Shown: piece by piece, positions 32,402-43,198 of the stretch
Numbering within the stretch: position 1 is the first letter of the stretch
Layout of the letters: every line of letters begins with the position of its first letter
Assembly: GCA_963422465.1 (NCBI GenBank)
Contig: OY730172.1
Span: forward strand, 372,001 to 436,000
Direction of reading: 5' to 3'
DNA from: Lichina pygmaea
Lineage: Eukaryota > Ascomycota > Lichinomycetes > Lichinales > Lichinaceae
DNA: 64,000 nucleotides
Notes under the pieces: model-generated
Database searches by the model: none
The model's input: the letters and a program-made list of their open reading frames with translations, nothing else
What the model was told of the DNA's origin: nothing
Position numbers and translations under genes: made by a program

Positions 32402-32672
32402 TGTCACGGTTCTGGCCCAGTTGCATATCTGGCACAAGCCACGCACCTTGCCGGGAAGTCCCATCTGCTCTGTTTGCCTGTTTGCTCTGCTGTTGCCTGA
32501 TCCCCTGCCTATAAGAACTTCTCCTGCTCCCCCAGCTTCTTCTCTTCTTTTCTCTTTTCCTTCCTCGTCTTTCACCTTGTACATCAATCCAAGTCTCAAG
32601 TCTCAAGCCAAGTCACGTCAAGGTTACCAAATCAGTTAGGCTTGAGTTCTGCTCTGCCATTGCCTTGTCACA
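32402..32672 (+). repeat. Ty3-1 LTR2, shared by E and F
   Basis: It is preceded by the polypurine tract of E and followed by the primer-binding site of F (GCGAAAGAC at 32675-32683), so it serves as 3' LTR of one and 5' LTR of the other. It differs from the inverted LTR at 46650-46920 at a single base that I can find (CACGTC versus CAGGTC), but from LTR1 and the 37449 LTR at five or six, mostly CpG, sites. It is the likely inversion breakpoint. Confidence 0.92.
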
Positions 32673-32754
32673 CTGCGAAAGACCTACCCAACCATAACAC
32701 ACTTCACCAAGCCATGTTCATGTCCTTGTCATATCTCAACAACCAGACCAAGCC

Positions 32755-33687
32755 ATGCCAGTTGCCGGAAATGACAAGTTCCTTCGCAATATGTTTGCAG
32801 AGTTCATGCGAATTCAAGCTACTAACACTACTCCCAAGTCCAAGTCTGAACGCACTGCTGACCCAGAGATCTTCAGTGGTGATGGCGGAAACACGGAAAT
32901 CACGCATGAGAAGCTTGAGAGCTTCATCACATCACTGTCACTCAAGATGACGCTCAACGCTGACCGGTACCCCACAGAAACATCGCGGATTGCGTACGTC
33001 TTTTCACACACGACTGGCACTGCGCAGTCCTACATCTCAGCTAAGATCACGGCTGGCCAGTACATTGACTGGCACGACATTGTCCAAGATCTCTGGAACA
33101 CCTTCTCCGACCCAGACCCGGAGTTCCTAGCTCAGAGGAAGCTCATCACCTTACGTCAGACCAACTGTTCCTTTGCCGAGTTCTTCACAGAGTTCAATCA
33201 GTATGCTCCACGCACAGGCTTCAATGACAAGGCCTTGAAGTGCCATCTTCGATGCGCTGTCTCTGAAGAGCTTGCCAAGCAGCTTGTCAGCATCAACCTC
33301 AAGGACATCAGCTATCAGAAGCTTGTTGAGGAATGCCAGCTGCAGGACAACCAGTTACGTGCCACTTCTGCCAACTCTCGCTGTCCACGTCAAGCACCTC
33401 CCACCCAAGCCTCAGTTCCATGGTCAGGAGCTTCAGTTCTGCGTCCAGGGTTCATCAAGCCAGTCTTCACGCCACAGCCACCAAGTCCTACTATGGATCT
33501 CAGCCACTCTAAGCTGACGCCAGAAGAGCGAGAACATCGCCGAAGCAAAGGTCTCTGCTTCTACTGTGGGAACCAAGGTCATGTCTCAACCTTCTGTCCA
33601 GTGAAAAGCATGCCTGTTGTTGCCACCACCACGACCACCACCAAGTCTGCCACTGTTGAGACTACTCCAGAGTCGGAAAACAAGTAG
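32755..33687 (+). CDS. gag: Ty3-1 F Gag, open
   Basis: A 310-residue frame. The family start eight codons upstream has ATG mutated to ATA, so the next Met is used. Core residues with the Retrotrans_gag-type helices extend to about 180, and the CCHC knuckle CFYCGNQGHVSTFC lies near residue 265-278, followed by a Thr/Val-rich tail ending SENK. This is the only full-length Gag in the window without an internal stop. Pol is in the -1 frame and overlaps the gag end; the sequence before the stop (GGAAAAC) is not a canonical slippery site. Confidence 0.85.
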   Translation: MPVAGNDKFLRNMFAEFMRIQATNTTPKSKSERTADPEIFSGDGGNTEITHEKLESFITSLSLKMTLNADRYPTETSRIAYVFSHTTGTAQSYISAKITAGQYIDWHDIVQDLWNTFSDPDPEFLAQRKLITLRQTNCSFAEFFTEFNQYAPRTGFNDKALKCHLRCAVSEELAKQLVSINLKDISYQKLVEECQLQDNQLRATSANSRCPRQAPPTQASVPWSGASVLRPGFIKPVFTPQPPSPTMDLSHSKLTPEEREHRRSKGLCFYCGNQGHVSTFCPVKSMPVVATTTTTTKSATVETTPESENK

Positions 33688-36600
33688 TCCTTGGTCATCG
33701 TCACACCCAAGGACATGAAAAGGATCTCCATGTTGGCTATCTGTCTCCAGACCAGCAATTGGACAGCAAGTGCTTGTTTCTTCCTTGTATCCTAGATGGG
33801 AAATTCAAGTGCAATGCTTTTATTGACTCTGGCTGTTCGGCATTTGGCTGCATTGGTGCTTCCTTTGCGCAATCTCTTCACCAAGAACCTCTCCCCTACC
33901 CATGCACATTGCGATCGTTCAATGGCAAGACCTCACAAACCACACATCTCACCAAGACAATCATGACCACAGCACATGGTGTGCACCAGGAAGAAGTCTC
34001 TCTCTTTGTGTCTCCTGGTCTTCACTATGATGTGATTCTGGGGATGCCATGGCTCCAGAAGCACAGGCCACATATTGATTGGGCAAACACCTCAATCATG
34101 TTCAAGTCAGATCACTGCTGATCTGCATGCCTCAAGTCAAACAATGGCTATCCAATCTCTTTAGATCTTGAAGCCAAGATGTCTGCTGGAAAGCCTCAGG
34201 ATCCCAAGCCTCTTTCTGCCACGCCAATCCCCATCAATGCTGCCGCATTTTCTCTCCTTGCTGCCAAGCCAGATCACCAGGTGTTCAGTGTTTCTCTGAG
34301 AGACATTGAGCAGGCGTTGAAGCCAAAGAAGTGTGTGGACCCTGCCACACTTCTCCCTGCTCAGTACCACAAGTTCCTGGACGTCTTCAGCAAGGATGAC
34401 GCTGACAAGCTTCCTCCTCTACGCCCAGGAGTTGACCACAAGATCAAGATGGAACCAGGAACCCAGGCACCCTCTGGACCTCTGTACAGCATGAGCAGAG
34501 AAGAACTTGAAGTTCTCAAGAAATACCTGACAGAGAACCTGAACAAGGGCTTCATTCAAGCATCTTCATCACCTGCTGCTGCACCAGTCCTCTTTGTCAA
34601 GAAGCCAGGAGGTGGATTGTGTTTCTGTGTAGACTACAGAGCACTCAACACCATCACCATCAAGAACTGTTACCCCCTGCCACTGATCCGGAAGATGTTG
34701 GACCAGCTTTGCAAAGCTGTGTGGTACACCAAGCTTGACATTGTTGGTGCCTTCAACTGTATCCGGATGAAGGAAGGTGAAGAATGGAAGACTGCGTTCC
34801 GCACACGCTCAGGCCTCTACGAATACCTTGTCATGCCCTTTGGTCTTGCCAATACTCTAAGCATGTTCCAGAACTACATCAATGATGTTTTGGGACCTGA
34901 CATCCTTGATGTCTTTGGCACTGCCTATGTGGATGACATCCTTATCTACAGTCAGACACTCAAGGAACACCGGAAGCATGTCAAGCTTGTTCTCAGTCGA
35001 CTACGAGATGCAAGCCTGCAAGTTGACATCTCCAAGTGTGACTTTGAAGTCCATCAAGTCAAGTACCTTGGCCTCATCATTCAGTCTGCCACTGAAGACA
35101 GCTGACCTGGATCTGTGAGTATGGACCCAGCCAAGACTGACGCCATCAAGGAGTGGAAGCCTCCTGCCAGTCTCAAGGAAGTGCAGAGCTTCATTGCCTT
35201 TGCAAACTTCTACCACTGGTTCATCAAAGACTTTGCCAAGCTTGCATCCCCGCTCACAGCTCTGACCAAGAAGAATGTTGCCTTCAAGTGGGAAACCCCA
35301 GAGCAGCACTTGTTTGAAAGTATCAAGAAGGCGTTCAGCACTGCACCCATCCTGCAGCACTTTGATCTGGAGAAGGAGTGTGTTGTTGAGACTGACACTT
35401 CTGACTACGTCTCTGGTGCTGTCCTGTCACAGCCAGACCATGAAGGAGTTCTACACCCTGTTGCCTTCTTGTCACGCCACCACCTGCTGGCAGAATGCAA
35501 CTACAAAATCTACAACAAAGAGTTGCTGGCAATTGTCTGTACCTTTGAAGAATGGTGAGCAGAGCTTGAAGGATCTCCAGAACCTGTCAAAGTGATCTCT
35601 GATCACAAGAACTTGGAGTACTTCATGTTGTCAAAGTGCCTTTCCCACCGTCAAGCCTGTTGGAGCAAGTTCTTGTCACACTTCAATTTCAAGATCAGCT
35701 ACCGTCCAGGCAGTCAGTGCAAGGCCGACGCCCTCACTCGACGTTCCCAAGACCTCCCGTCAGACAGTGATCCCTGTCAAGACTTCATGGAGTAAGTCAT
35801 CCTCAAGCCCAAGAATCTTGCACATTCAGAGGTTCAAGTCAAGCCTATCCAGATCCTGAGACGTTCAGAAGCTGCACCAGTTGACACTAAACCTGATGCT
35901 ACACCTCTTTCAGACGTTATCCAAGCTGCCTATAACAACCTTGCTGAAGGTGATCCTGTGGCAACAGTGTCACAGATGCTAAGGGATAGTGTCAGGCACA
36001 GTCAAGAAGTGTCTCTCTCAGACTGCAGCTTGGAAAATGACTGTCTCTTCTACAAGAACTGACTCTGGATCCCTGAGAACGATTAGCTACACCTACGTCT
36101 GTTCCAAGAAGCCCATGACCAAGCAATAGCTGGCCACACTGGGATTGCCAAGACCCACAATCTTCTGTCTTGTTGGTACTATTGGCCAAAGATGGTGAAC
36201 ATCATATGGCAGTACATCAGGAATTGTCATGTCTGCTCTCAAGCAAAGCCTGCCCGTGATCGCCAAGGAGAGCTACTGTCTCTTCCTGTGCCTCAGCAAC
36301 ATTGGCAGGATCTGGCTATGGATTTCATTACTGACTTGCCCAAGTCAAGAGATGCCTGCTTCCCTGGTGCCAAGCACATCTGGGTCATCACTGACTGTCT
36401 CACTAAAGAACACCACTTTGTGCCATGTGCTGAGATGACAACCTCGCATCTTGTCCGGATGTTCATCCAGTTTGTTGTCCGTACCCATGGCTTGCCCAGG
36501 AGCATTGTCTCAGACAGAGGAGATCAGTTTGTCAGCTTATTCTGGAAAGCACTCTGTGCCCATCTTGACGTCATGCTATGACTATCCTCAGGACACTACC

Positions 36601-37250
36601 CAGAGACAGATGGTCAGACAGAACAAGAGAATCAGGAGCTTGAACGCTACCTGAGATCCTATGTCAACTATCTCCAAGATGACTGGGTCCAATGGCTTCC
36701 TCTGGCAGAGTTCACACAGAACAACTCCCAGTCTGATTCCTCTGGCATGTCACTGTTCTTTGCCAACAAAGGGTTCCATCCACGGCTCAGCATCACACCC
36801 ATGGGTGAAGCCTGCAACCAAGATGCTATGGAAATCTCTGGAGAAATAACGCAGATTCTGGAACAGTTGCAAGCTGAACTCCGACTATCCCAGGAAGCTC
36901 AAGCTCACACCACCAATTTGCATCGAGTCCTGTCACCATCCTATCAAACTGGAGATCTTGTTTGGCTGAATACCAAGAACATCAGGACACACCACCCATG
37001 CAAAAAGCTTGACGACAAGTGGATTGGACCATTCAAGGTGTTGAAGACAGTCGGAAGCTGTGCCTGCCATCTGGAGCTTCCACACACTCTCAAGATCCAC
37101 CCTGTCTTTCATGTTTCCCTTCTACGTCTGACACCTGCTAATCCTATCCCTGGCCAATCAAATGAACACTCTGGCCCTGTCATTGGTCAAGACACAGATG
37201 AAGAGTTCCAGGTTGAAGAAATCCTTGACTCCAAGCCAGCAACATCTTGA
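33686..37250 (+). pseudogene. pol: Ty3-1 F pol: protease, RT, RNase H, integrase
   Basis: Protease IDSGCSAFGCIGASFAQ, RT with FCVDYRALN and YVDDILIYS, RNase [17 protein letters not shown], integrase with CHVCSQAK, ISDYLPKS-like DFITDLPKS and DRGDQFVS (usual DRGGQF). Stops: TGA 34119, 35103, 35556, TAA 35793, TGA 36060, a TAG near 36083, a TAG near 36127 and TGA 36579 (start positions). Most are explained by C-to-T or G-to-A. The chromodomain and purine tract (37434-37448) follow the TGA at 37248-37250. Confidence 0.88.
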
Positions 37251-37448
37251 CAGAAGTTCAAGTACCTGGTCAAATAGTCTGGATAGCCAATCGAAGATAC
37301 CACTGAAGAGCCTATTAAGCATCTTGACAACACCAAAGACGCCATCTACAACTTCCATGAGAAATACCCAAGGAAACCACAGCCACAGAACTACACCCAC
37401 AAGTGGCCTGAGGCTCACAGGAGTTCACTATGTGAAGGAGGGGGGTAA

Positions 37449-37719
37449 TGTCACGGTTCTGGCCCAGTTGCATATCTGGCACAAGCCACGCACCTTGCCG
37501 GGAAGTCCCATCCGCTCTGTTTGCCTGTTTGCTCTGCTGTTGCCTGATCCCCTGCCTATAAGAACTTCTCCTGCTCCCCCAGCTTCTTCTCTTCTTTTCT
37601 CTTTTCCTTCCTTGTCTTTCGCCTTGTACATCAATCCAAGTCTCAAGTCTCAAGCCAAGTCAGGTCAAGGTTACCAAATCAGTTAGGCTTGAGTTCTGCT
37701 CTGCTATTGCCTCGTCACA
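37449..37719 (+). repeat. Ty3-1 3' LTR of element F (271 bp)
   Basis: TGTCACGG...CTCGTCACA, immediately after the purine tract and immediately before GTTTG. Its transcript-start string is GTCTTTCGC, complementary to the primer-binding site of F. Confidence 0.93.
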
Positions 37720-38840
37720 GTTTGCACCTGAAAAGTATAAACTTCTCTGTTTCTAGAAGAAGAACAGATAATTTTCAACTCAGTCTAAGACTTGGAGAAG
37801 TGGTACTACAGCCTAAGGAAGAACTGTGTATTCTGGGACTACACTATGATTCCAAGCTTCTCTGGAAAAAACACCAGAAAATCATGTTACAGAAAGCTTC
37901 CAAGTTTTTCTCAGCACTTTCCAGAACTACTTTTTCTACATGGGGTCTACCTGTTCTCTCTGCTAGACTTGTCTACACTGCAATACTGAGATCACTTCTC
38001 AGCTGTGTAGTAGAAGTCTGGTTCAATCCCCACAAAAAACTTTCTAATATTTCTTCTCTAAATCTTTTCCAGACTAAGTGTCTAAAAACTATAGGAGGTG
38101 TCTTCAAAGCTACTCCTACATTTCTTATTGAAGGAGAACTATTCCTACCACCTCTTAATCTTTATTTCAAATTCAGAACAGCAACTTTCCTACAATCTTT
38201 CTATTTTTCTAATACTTCTTCTAATCCTCTCTTCTCACTTCTCTATAAGCTCTTTTCCCAGATAACTGTTTTTGTTTCTACTCTGAGAACACCTCCAAAG
38301 TCTCTGTCTACTGTCACACCTAACTGGAAAGTAAGATGGCTGGAAGAACTAACCACTAACCAAGATTACTCTAAGAAATAATTTCAAGAAGTGTTTCAGA
38401 AAGAGTGGGAAGCCAGATGGCAGGCAAACAGACAGAAGTGTTCTCTAGTCTGGGAGCTATTTTGCAGACTACCCCAAAGAAAAAATCTCAAAGTTTTCAA
38501 AGACTTGAGAAAAGCTGAAGCTAGTCTTTACTTGTAGATTCTATCAGCAAGGATAGGACTAGCCAGCTTTCTTTTCAGAGCAAATGTTCTAGACTTCCAA
38601 TTCTCTCTATGTTCTTGTGGTTTTGGAGAAGAGACTGCTTAATATATCACTTTCTCTTGTAACAAGTTTCTTACTCAAAGACAGCAAGCCACTTTTCTTT
38701 TCTACAATTTCTCTACTTTACTTCAAAAGTCTAAAGTGCTTAAAGAATTTCTTCTCTGGTTTATGTCTTTGAAAAGACTAGACCAGTTTAACTTAGCACA
38801 CCAACTCTTACCAGAAAACCTATCATCTCTGTGATTTTAT
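37720..38840 (+). pseudogene. LINE-C ORF2 C-terminal half
   Basis: Encodes SLRLGEVVLQPKEE, KLLWKKHQKIMLQKASK, FSALSRTTFSTWGLPVLSARLVYTAILRS (read as separate blocks) as in LINE-B, then stops at 38379-38381 and 38536-38538. The end carries LCSCGFGEETA and FSCNKF, the Cys/His motif. The partner N-terminal half is itself full of stops, so the gene was dead even before the Ty3-1 insertion or decayed afterwards. Confidence 0.8.
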
Positions 38841-39015
38841 TTTCTCCAGACACTGCATATTCTTCCAGATAATTCCCTAGTCTTACCCAAGTCTTAGTTT
38901 TTATTCCTTCAAAGGTTTTCTGGGAAAAAAAACATGTATCTAGAAGTTCTGCATAGCTCACCAGCCAAATCAGAGTAAGAATAAAATAAAAAAATAAATA
39001 AAAAAATAAGTAAAA
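37720..39015 (+). mobile_element. LINE-C, 3' half
   Basis: Starts at GTTTG in the ORF2 codons following FADD and continues through the RT thumb, the Cys/His motif and a 3' UTR to an A-rich tail (AATAAAATAAAAAAATAAATAAA). The complementary 5' half is at 46921-49235 in the opposite orientation, joined by the 5-bp TSD. Frame open 37720-38381, then stopped. Confidence 0.88.
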
Positions 39016-40015
39016 ATCTGACATAAATATAACAGGGACTAATGTAGCTCTGACTGGCAGAGACTTCTACCAGCACAATCAGCAGGTGCCAGCTTCAGGC
39101 CAGTAGCTGGCCGTTATCAACCAACCTGCATCTCCCACCACCAGTGGGCAGTGTGTATGTCTGAGTACACCCACTTATTGTCTATATCAAAGACTTTTTG
39201 TGGTGTATATGTTATATAGTCAGCTAAGAACTGTTGCCAGAATAGGAACCAGACTATTGCAGTCAGATCTTGATAATAGCAGTTGACTTTTGTCAACCAG
39301 AAATCAAACTTAATAGATCTCCATGTGCCCAGTTCTATTGTTGGCTTTATAGAGTCCACCAGCCACTGGAGAGAATAGGATGAAGTGAAGAAGCTGCTGG
39401 CCAGCTGTCTCAAGCTGTTCTTGAACTATTTATCTGTTTTGCCCTTGGATACACCACTTTGAATAAACTATCAGGCAAGCTTGAAGTTGTATTTATTTTG
39501 AAACAGTACCCACAGTTGCTGCAGGTTGACAGTCTCTAGTAGCTGTCCACTGCTGGGTGTCTATAGCTGTCCAGTAGTAGAGTGAACTTCTGTCCTGGCA
39601 GTTGCAGCTGCTGGGTGTTGTAGATGCTCAGTGGCTTCCTCATCACTGTTGTCAAAGCCACCTTCTGGGTCTGGGTCTTCTGAAAAGTTGTCACCAACAA
39701 TAGACAAAGCAGTGTCAGAGTTATTACTAGACTTGATGTTTGAGTCCACTACTGGCTGCAGCAGATCTGCCTGGGTGGTTGCAGCTGGTGCATCAATCTT
39801 GTCAAAAACTGGATGCCAGTTGTTCTTGACATCACTCAAAGCAAACTGTTGCATCTCTGCCAGATGCTCAGGGATAGCTACATGTGTCATAGGTTCTTGA
39901 CACTGTTGAAGCAGACTGGTATGTTTAGTCTGAATGTGCTTCTGCCACAGTCCCATGTTCATGAAATATTTTTGGCAATATAGGCACTTGGTACTGAGTT
40001 TATCTTAAACTATCA
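39016..40015 (-). pseudogene. Plavaka-like (CACTA-type) transposase N-terminal relic
   Basis: Reading leftward from about 40010, the frame encodes a classical C2H2 finger, CLYCQKYFMNMGLWQKHIQTKH spread as C-x2-C-x12-H-x4-H (about 39905-39990), an acidic Ser/Asp-rich linker (to 39561), then after a break SLQWLVDSIKPTIELGTW, YYQDLTAIVWFLF, YITYTPQKVFD and IHTAHWWWEMQ (39413-39117). The last blocks resemble, from memory, the region of fungal Plavaka transposases that precedes the catalytic core. LINE-C cuts it at 39015. No terminal inverted repeats found. Confidence 0.5.
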
Positions 40016-40559
40016 TTGACAGCTACTGATATTATCTCAAGGTCAGATATCACTATCTTCAAAAAGAAGTGTGTTGATTGTCAACCTCAAGACTCACTGC
40101 TGGCTGCTTCCATCTGTATATTGTCTGTTTGTTGTCTGCTAGACACAGCTGCTGGCAGCTGCAGTTGTCAACCACTCTGTCAGCAAAACCTCAAAATTTG
40201 TAGGGTAGCTCAGAATACTATTAGTGTCTTGCTAAGCTTGCAAACTCTTGTGCATACTATCACTCTCTGGAACACTACAGCTTCTTGTCAAAATCTATAA
40301 GAAAACAGAACACAAGAAAGCTGGTGTCACTATCATTATCACCCAACTAAGATTATCCACCTCTACCAACTTCCAGCTCTCCCAAAGATAGCTGACCAAC
40401 TGAATATTAACAATAGTCTCTCTACAAACTTGAGATCTTATCACCTGCTCTTATCCTGGTTGTGAGAAGTGGTAAGTCTTCCTACTTACAGAGAAAGAAC
40501 TTTGCCTAACCACAGTGAGTGTTCTCTAGTGTCAAGACACAGAGAAGTCTCCGGACCAT
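40016..40559. other. Unassigned old repeat-derived sequence
   Basis: No convincing coding frame, RNA gene or terminal repeat is visible. The sequence is nearly free of CpG and rich in TG/CA, like the relics on both sides, so it is probably decayed transposon DNA of unknown family. Confidence 0.4.
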
Positions 40560-41570
40560 TACAACAGAAAACACTATGGTGACTACAAAACTACTTCCCA
40601 ACCCTATCAACCTTGTGGAACAATCTGCAAAAGTCACTAGAGAACCTGCACATAGTCTAAGACCAGATTGACAAGATCTATTAGAAAGATGACCTGATCT
40701 CCAAATTTGACATAACAGACTATGAGATTGACACAGCTGGTATACCACCAGTTCCCAAGACACTGATACTCTGACAACAGAACATGATCTTGTCAGAGGC
40801 CAGTGAAGTAAGAGTAACATAATAGATAGACAACACTATCAGTATCTCACAGCCTCAAGATGTTACAGTGCAAGTGGACCTCCACCAGACTACAACACCA
40901 GTCTGTGGACACCCCTACTGGAAAGAGTGTGAGAACCACCACTGCAAGAAGCATCTTCTAGAGAAAAGAAGAAAAAAACACTTCCCTGGTCCAGAGTACT
41001 ACAAGAAAGCCTGGAGTATCAGATACCAGCTAGGCCAGCAAAAGAAAAAACATAATGATTGTGGAGAAAACATATAGAAGCTATACTTCACCAAGAAATA
41101 CAAGAAGTATGTGACTGAACACCAGGTCCAGAGTCTTGGGTATTCAAAAAACTAGCAGTGCTTTTCAAATCCAGAGTTGGAAGAGCAGGCAAGATAACAC
41201 TCTGGAAAGAAAAGATCAAGCAGAGTCTTAACACAACAGCCTGCAGTTTGTATTTTTACATCAAGATGAGAGTTGACAGACACCTGACAAACACCATGAT
41301 TGACTCTGGAGCTACTGGCAACTTCATGTCAGAAAGTTTCACCAGAAAGCACAAGATCCTGACTCAAGAAAAAAGAAATCTATACCAGCTAACAGTAGTG
41401 GACAGAACACCAATCTCCAACAACCAAGAACAACATATTTTCACATCAAGAAGAGAGTTGATAGATGCCCAACAAACATCATGATTGACTCTGGAGCTAC
41501 CAGCAACTTCATGTCAGACAGTTTTGCCAGGAAGTACAAGATCCTGACTCAAGGAAAGAGAAATCTATAG
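40560..41570 (+). pseudogene. Gypsy-2-like gag C-terminus and protease relic
   Basis: Collinear with 62440-63230 of the intact gypsy-2 element. Recognisable blocks are HPYWKECENHHCKKHLLEK (40905-40960), FPGPEYYKKAWSI, the frameshift region TTCAAAAAACTAG near 41145-41157, and protease TMIDSGATGNFMSESF (about 41295-41340). The protease segment is partly repeated in tandem at 41430-41570. Nearly every CpG of the intact copy is TG or CA here, and many stops result. Confidence 0.82.
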
Positions 41571-41653
41571 TGTCTTTGTGCACAAAGCTGAGAGAATCTT
41601 GTATCAGTGAAAGATCAGAACAACTTTAGTGTCTCAGGTAAGCAATACTCTTG

Positions 41654-42058
41654 TGTTACAACCCAGAAGGAACACAGTCTTTATATACTCACAGAGAGCA
41701 ACAGACAGGATACTGAGTGGAAGTACCAAGCAAGCACAACACAGAAGGAAGTCACATAACTGTCAAGACTGACCAGGGGTTGCTCAACACAGTGTGTATA
41801 TACATCAAGTATAGTGAGCCCAGCTTGACACAGTATGTATATACATCAAGACTTGTGAGCACAGCTTGACAAGCTTGACACAGCATGTATATACATCAAG
41901 TCTTTCAAGCACAGCTTGACAGGCTTGACAGTGAGTAAAGTGAGCACAGCTTGCTGAGCTTGAAAACTGAGCACTATATAGTCATGTGATAGTTCCTCTA
42001 TAGAACAATTGTCTTCAACTTATGTTGTGATCCAGACAACTAGATCTACTTCATTACA
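41654..42058 (+). repeat. Probable decayed LTR of another gypsy element, with tandem repeats
   Basis: Starts TGTTACAACCC and ends CATTACA, and is followed about 200 bp later by a gag relic on the same strand. Inside, the motif GTATATACATCAAG recurs three times and CACAGCTTGAC four times with a period near 58 bp (about 41795-41945). Upstream boundary bases are uncertain because no partner LTR is in the window. Confidence 0.5.
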
Positions 42059-42249
42059 AACCACAGTCTTGTAGAAAGCCACTGATCAGGTGTTATCACC
42101 ACTATATTCCACCAAACTCTTTCACACTTCTTGACATTTCTCTTCTGTGAGAACCAACCCACCTTCCACATCTCACTCTAATTCTACACTTGGGTAGAAC
42201 AGTACAGTACAGACTACAACACTTTGAAGACTCTCAAGAATAAGTACCT

Positions 42250-43063
42250 TAGGAGTAACTGACCTGACATTCCCAGATAGAAAGATTAGCATCACCAAGC
42301 CAGACCTGTTCTATGGCAAAAGAAACAAGGTTGATGACTGGCTTATGCAACTTCAAGTCTACTTTTAATTCCAACCAGAGACAAAGCTGTCAAAAGAAAA
42401 ATAGTCTCTCTTTGCAACAACTTACATAAGAGGCAATACTTATTGATGGATCAAGCTCTATGTCAACAAACACATCTCAGGAAATAGAGGTAACAACAGC
42501 ACAGACAAATAGATAACTACATGGAGACTATTCAAAGAAGAAGTCAAGAAGATCTTTGGACTATCTAACAAAAACAAAGTGGCTATACAACTAATCCAGT
42601 ACATCAAGTAACAACACTCAGCCACAGAGTACACCGCACAATTCAAACAATACTTAGTACTGACTGACTGGGATAACAATACTCTAATAGTCATGTACTG
42701 ACATAGACTTAAGAAGAACATGAAGAACAAGATCACCTTTGACAGACAGGTAGTTGACACACTGGATGAACTTATCACACAAGCAATCAACATTGATAAC
42801 AAACTCTTTGAAAAAGTGATAGAGAAACACCATGATGGGGGATACAGCCACCCCACATAGTATGTGAGCAACCACTACAAGTTGCCTAACAAGGCACCAC
42901 ATAATCTATATAGCTATACACCTATGGAATTGGATGCAGTCCACTACAAGGGAAGACTTATGAAAGGAAGAAACAATAACAAGAGGAAAGCACTAAAGTC
43001 CTATGCCTGTGGCAAGCTAGGCCATATAGCAAAAAACTGTTGTTCAAAGAACAAGATGCACTG
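42250..43063 (+). pseudogene. Gypsy gag relic with zinc-knuckle remnant
   Basis: In one frame with several stops it reads ITKPDLFYGKRNKVDDWLMQ, then EEVKKIFG, EYTAQFKQY, the PMELDAV block typical of gypsy gag, and KSYACGKLGHIAKNCCSK, a CCHC knuckle whose first Cys has become Ser (42998-43045). The order matches Gag of gypsy-2 (PMEIDA then CYNCQKVGHLAANC), but the protein is different enough to be another family. Confidence 0.72.
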
Positions 43064-43198
43064 ACAGCAACTTAATAAACTTGACAGAGACTGGAATATC
43101 ATCAAGCCAGAGCACCCACCAGGAGAGACTCAGCTATCCCTTAAACAATAGGACAAATACAATCAGCTATTGGAAGTAGCCCACCAACTGGCAATATC
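43064..43198 (+). other. Continuation of the gypsy gag relic up to the LINE insertion
   Basis: Decayed sequence ending in AACTGGCAATATC (43186-43198), the target duplicated by LINE-A copy 4. It resumes at 45398. Confidence 0.6.

Larger units (their letters stand above)
28131..32672 (+). mobile_element. Ty3-1 element E, internally deleted
   Basis: LTR1 28131-28401, interior, LTR2 32402-32672. It inserted into element O with TSD GACTC (28126-28130; partner complement at 46645-46649). A deletion of roughly 0.78 kb fuses protease codons to the middle of the reverse transcriptase near 29600. LTR2 is now shared with element F because of the inversion described in the findings. Confidence 0.9.
32402..37719 (+). 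mobile_element. Ty3-1 element F, complete length
   Basis: LTR2, gag, pol and 3' LTR in 5318 bp. The right flank is GTTTG (37720-37724), duplicated as CAAAC at 46921-46925, which places the original insertion in LINE-C. Gag is open, but pol has several stops. Confidence 0.92.

Noticed and set aside
33670-33690. GGAAAAC at the Ty3-1 gag end as a canonical slippery site
   Set aside because: The first three bases are not identical, so it does not fit X XXY YYZ; pol is in -1 but the mechanism is left open.
28131-37719. Tandem Ty3-1 dimer produced by unequal crossing-over
   Set aside because: The two outer LTRs have different flanks (GACTC and GTTTG), and each flank has its partner beside the single LTR at 46650-46920, so inversion explains the structure better.
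40300-40345. CACTATCATTATCACCC as a CACTA terminal repeat of the Plavaka-like relic
   Set aside because: No inverted partner is visible, and the sequence is low-complexity enough to arise by chance.
42059-42080. Self-priming site in the decayed LTR element at 41654
   Set aside because: CAGTCTTG after the LTR matches CAAGACTG inside it, but the spacing is 5 nt rather than 2 and the LTR copy is not downstream of an identifiable TATA box, so chance is likely.
39016-43198. Host gene in the non-LINE interval
   Set aside because: All readable protein blocks here are transposase, gag or protease relics with stops; no intron-containing or intact gene is supported.
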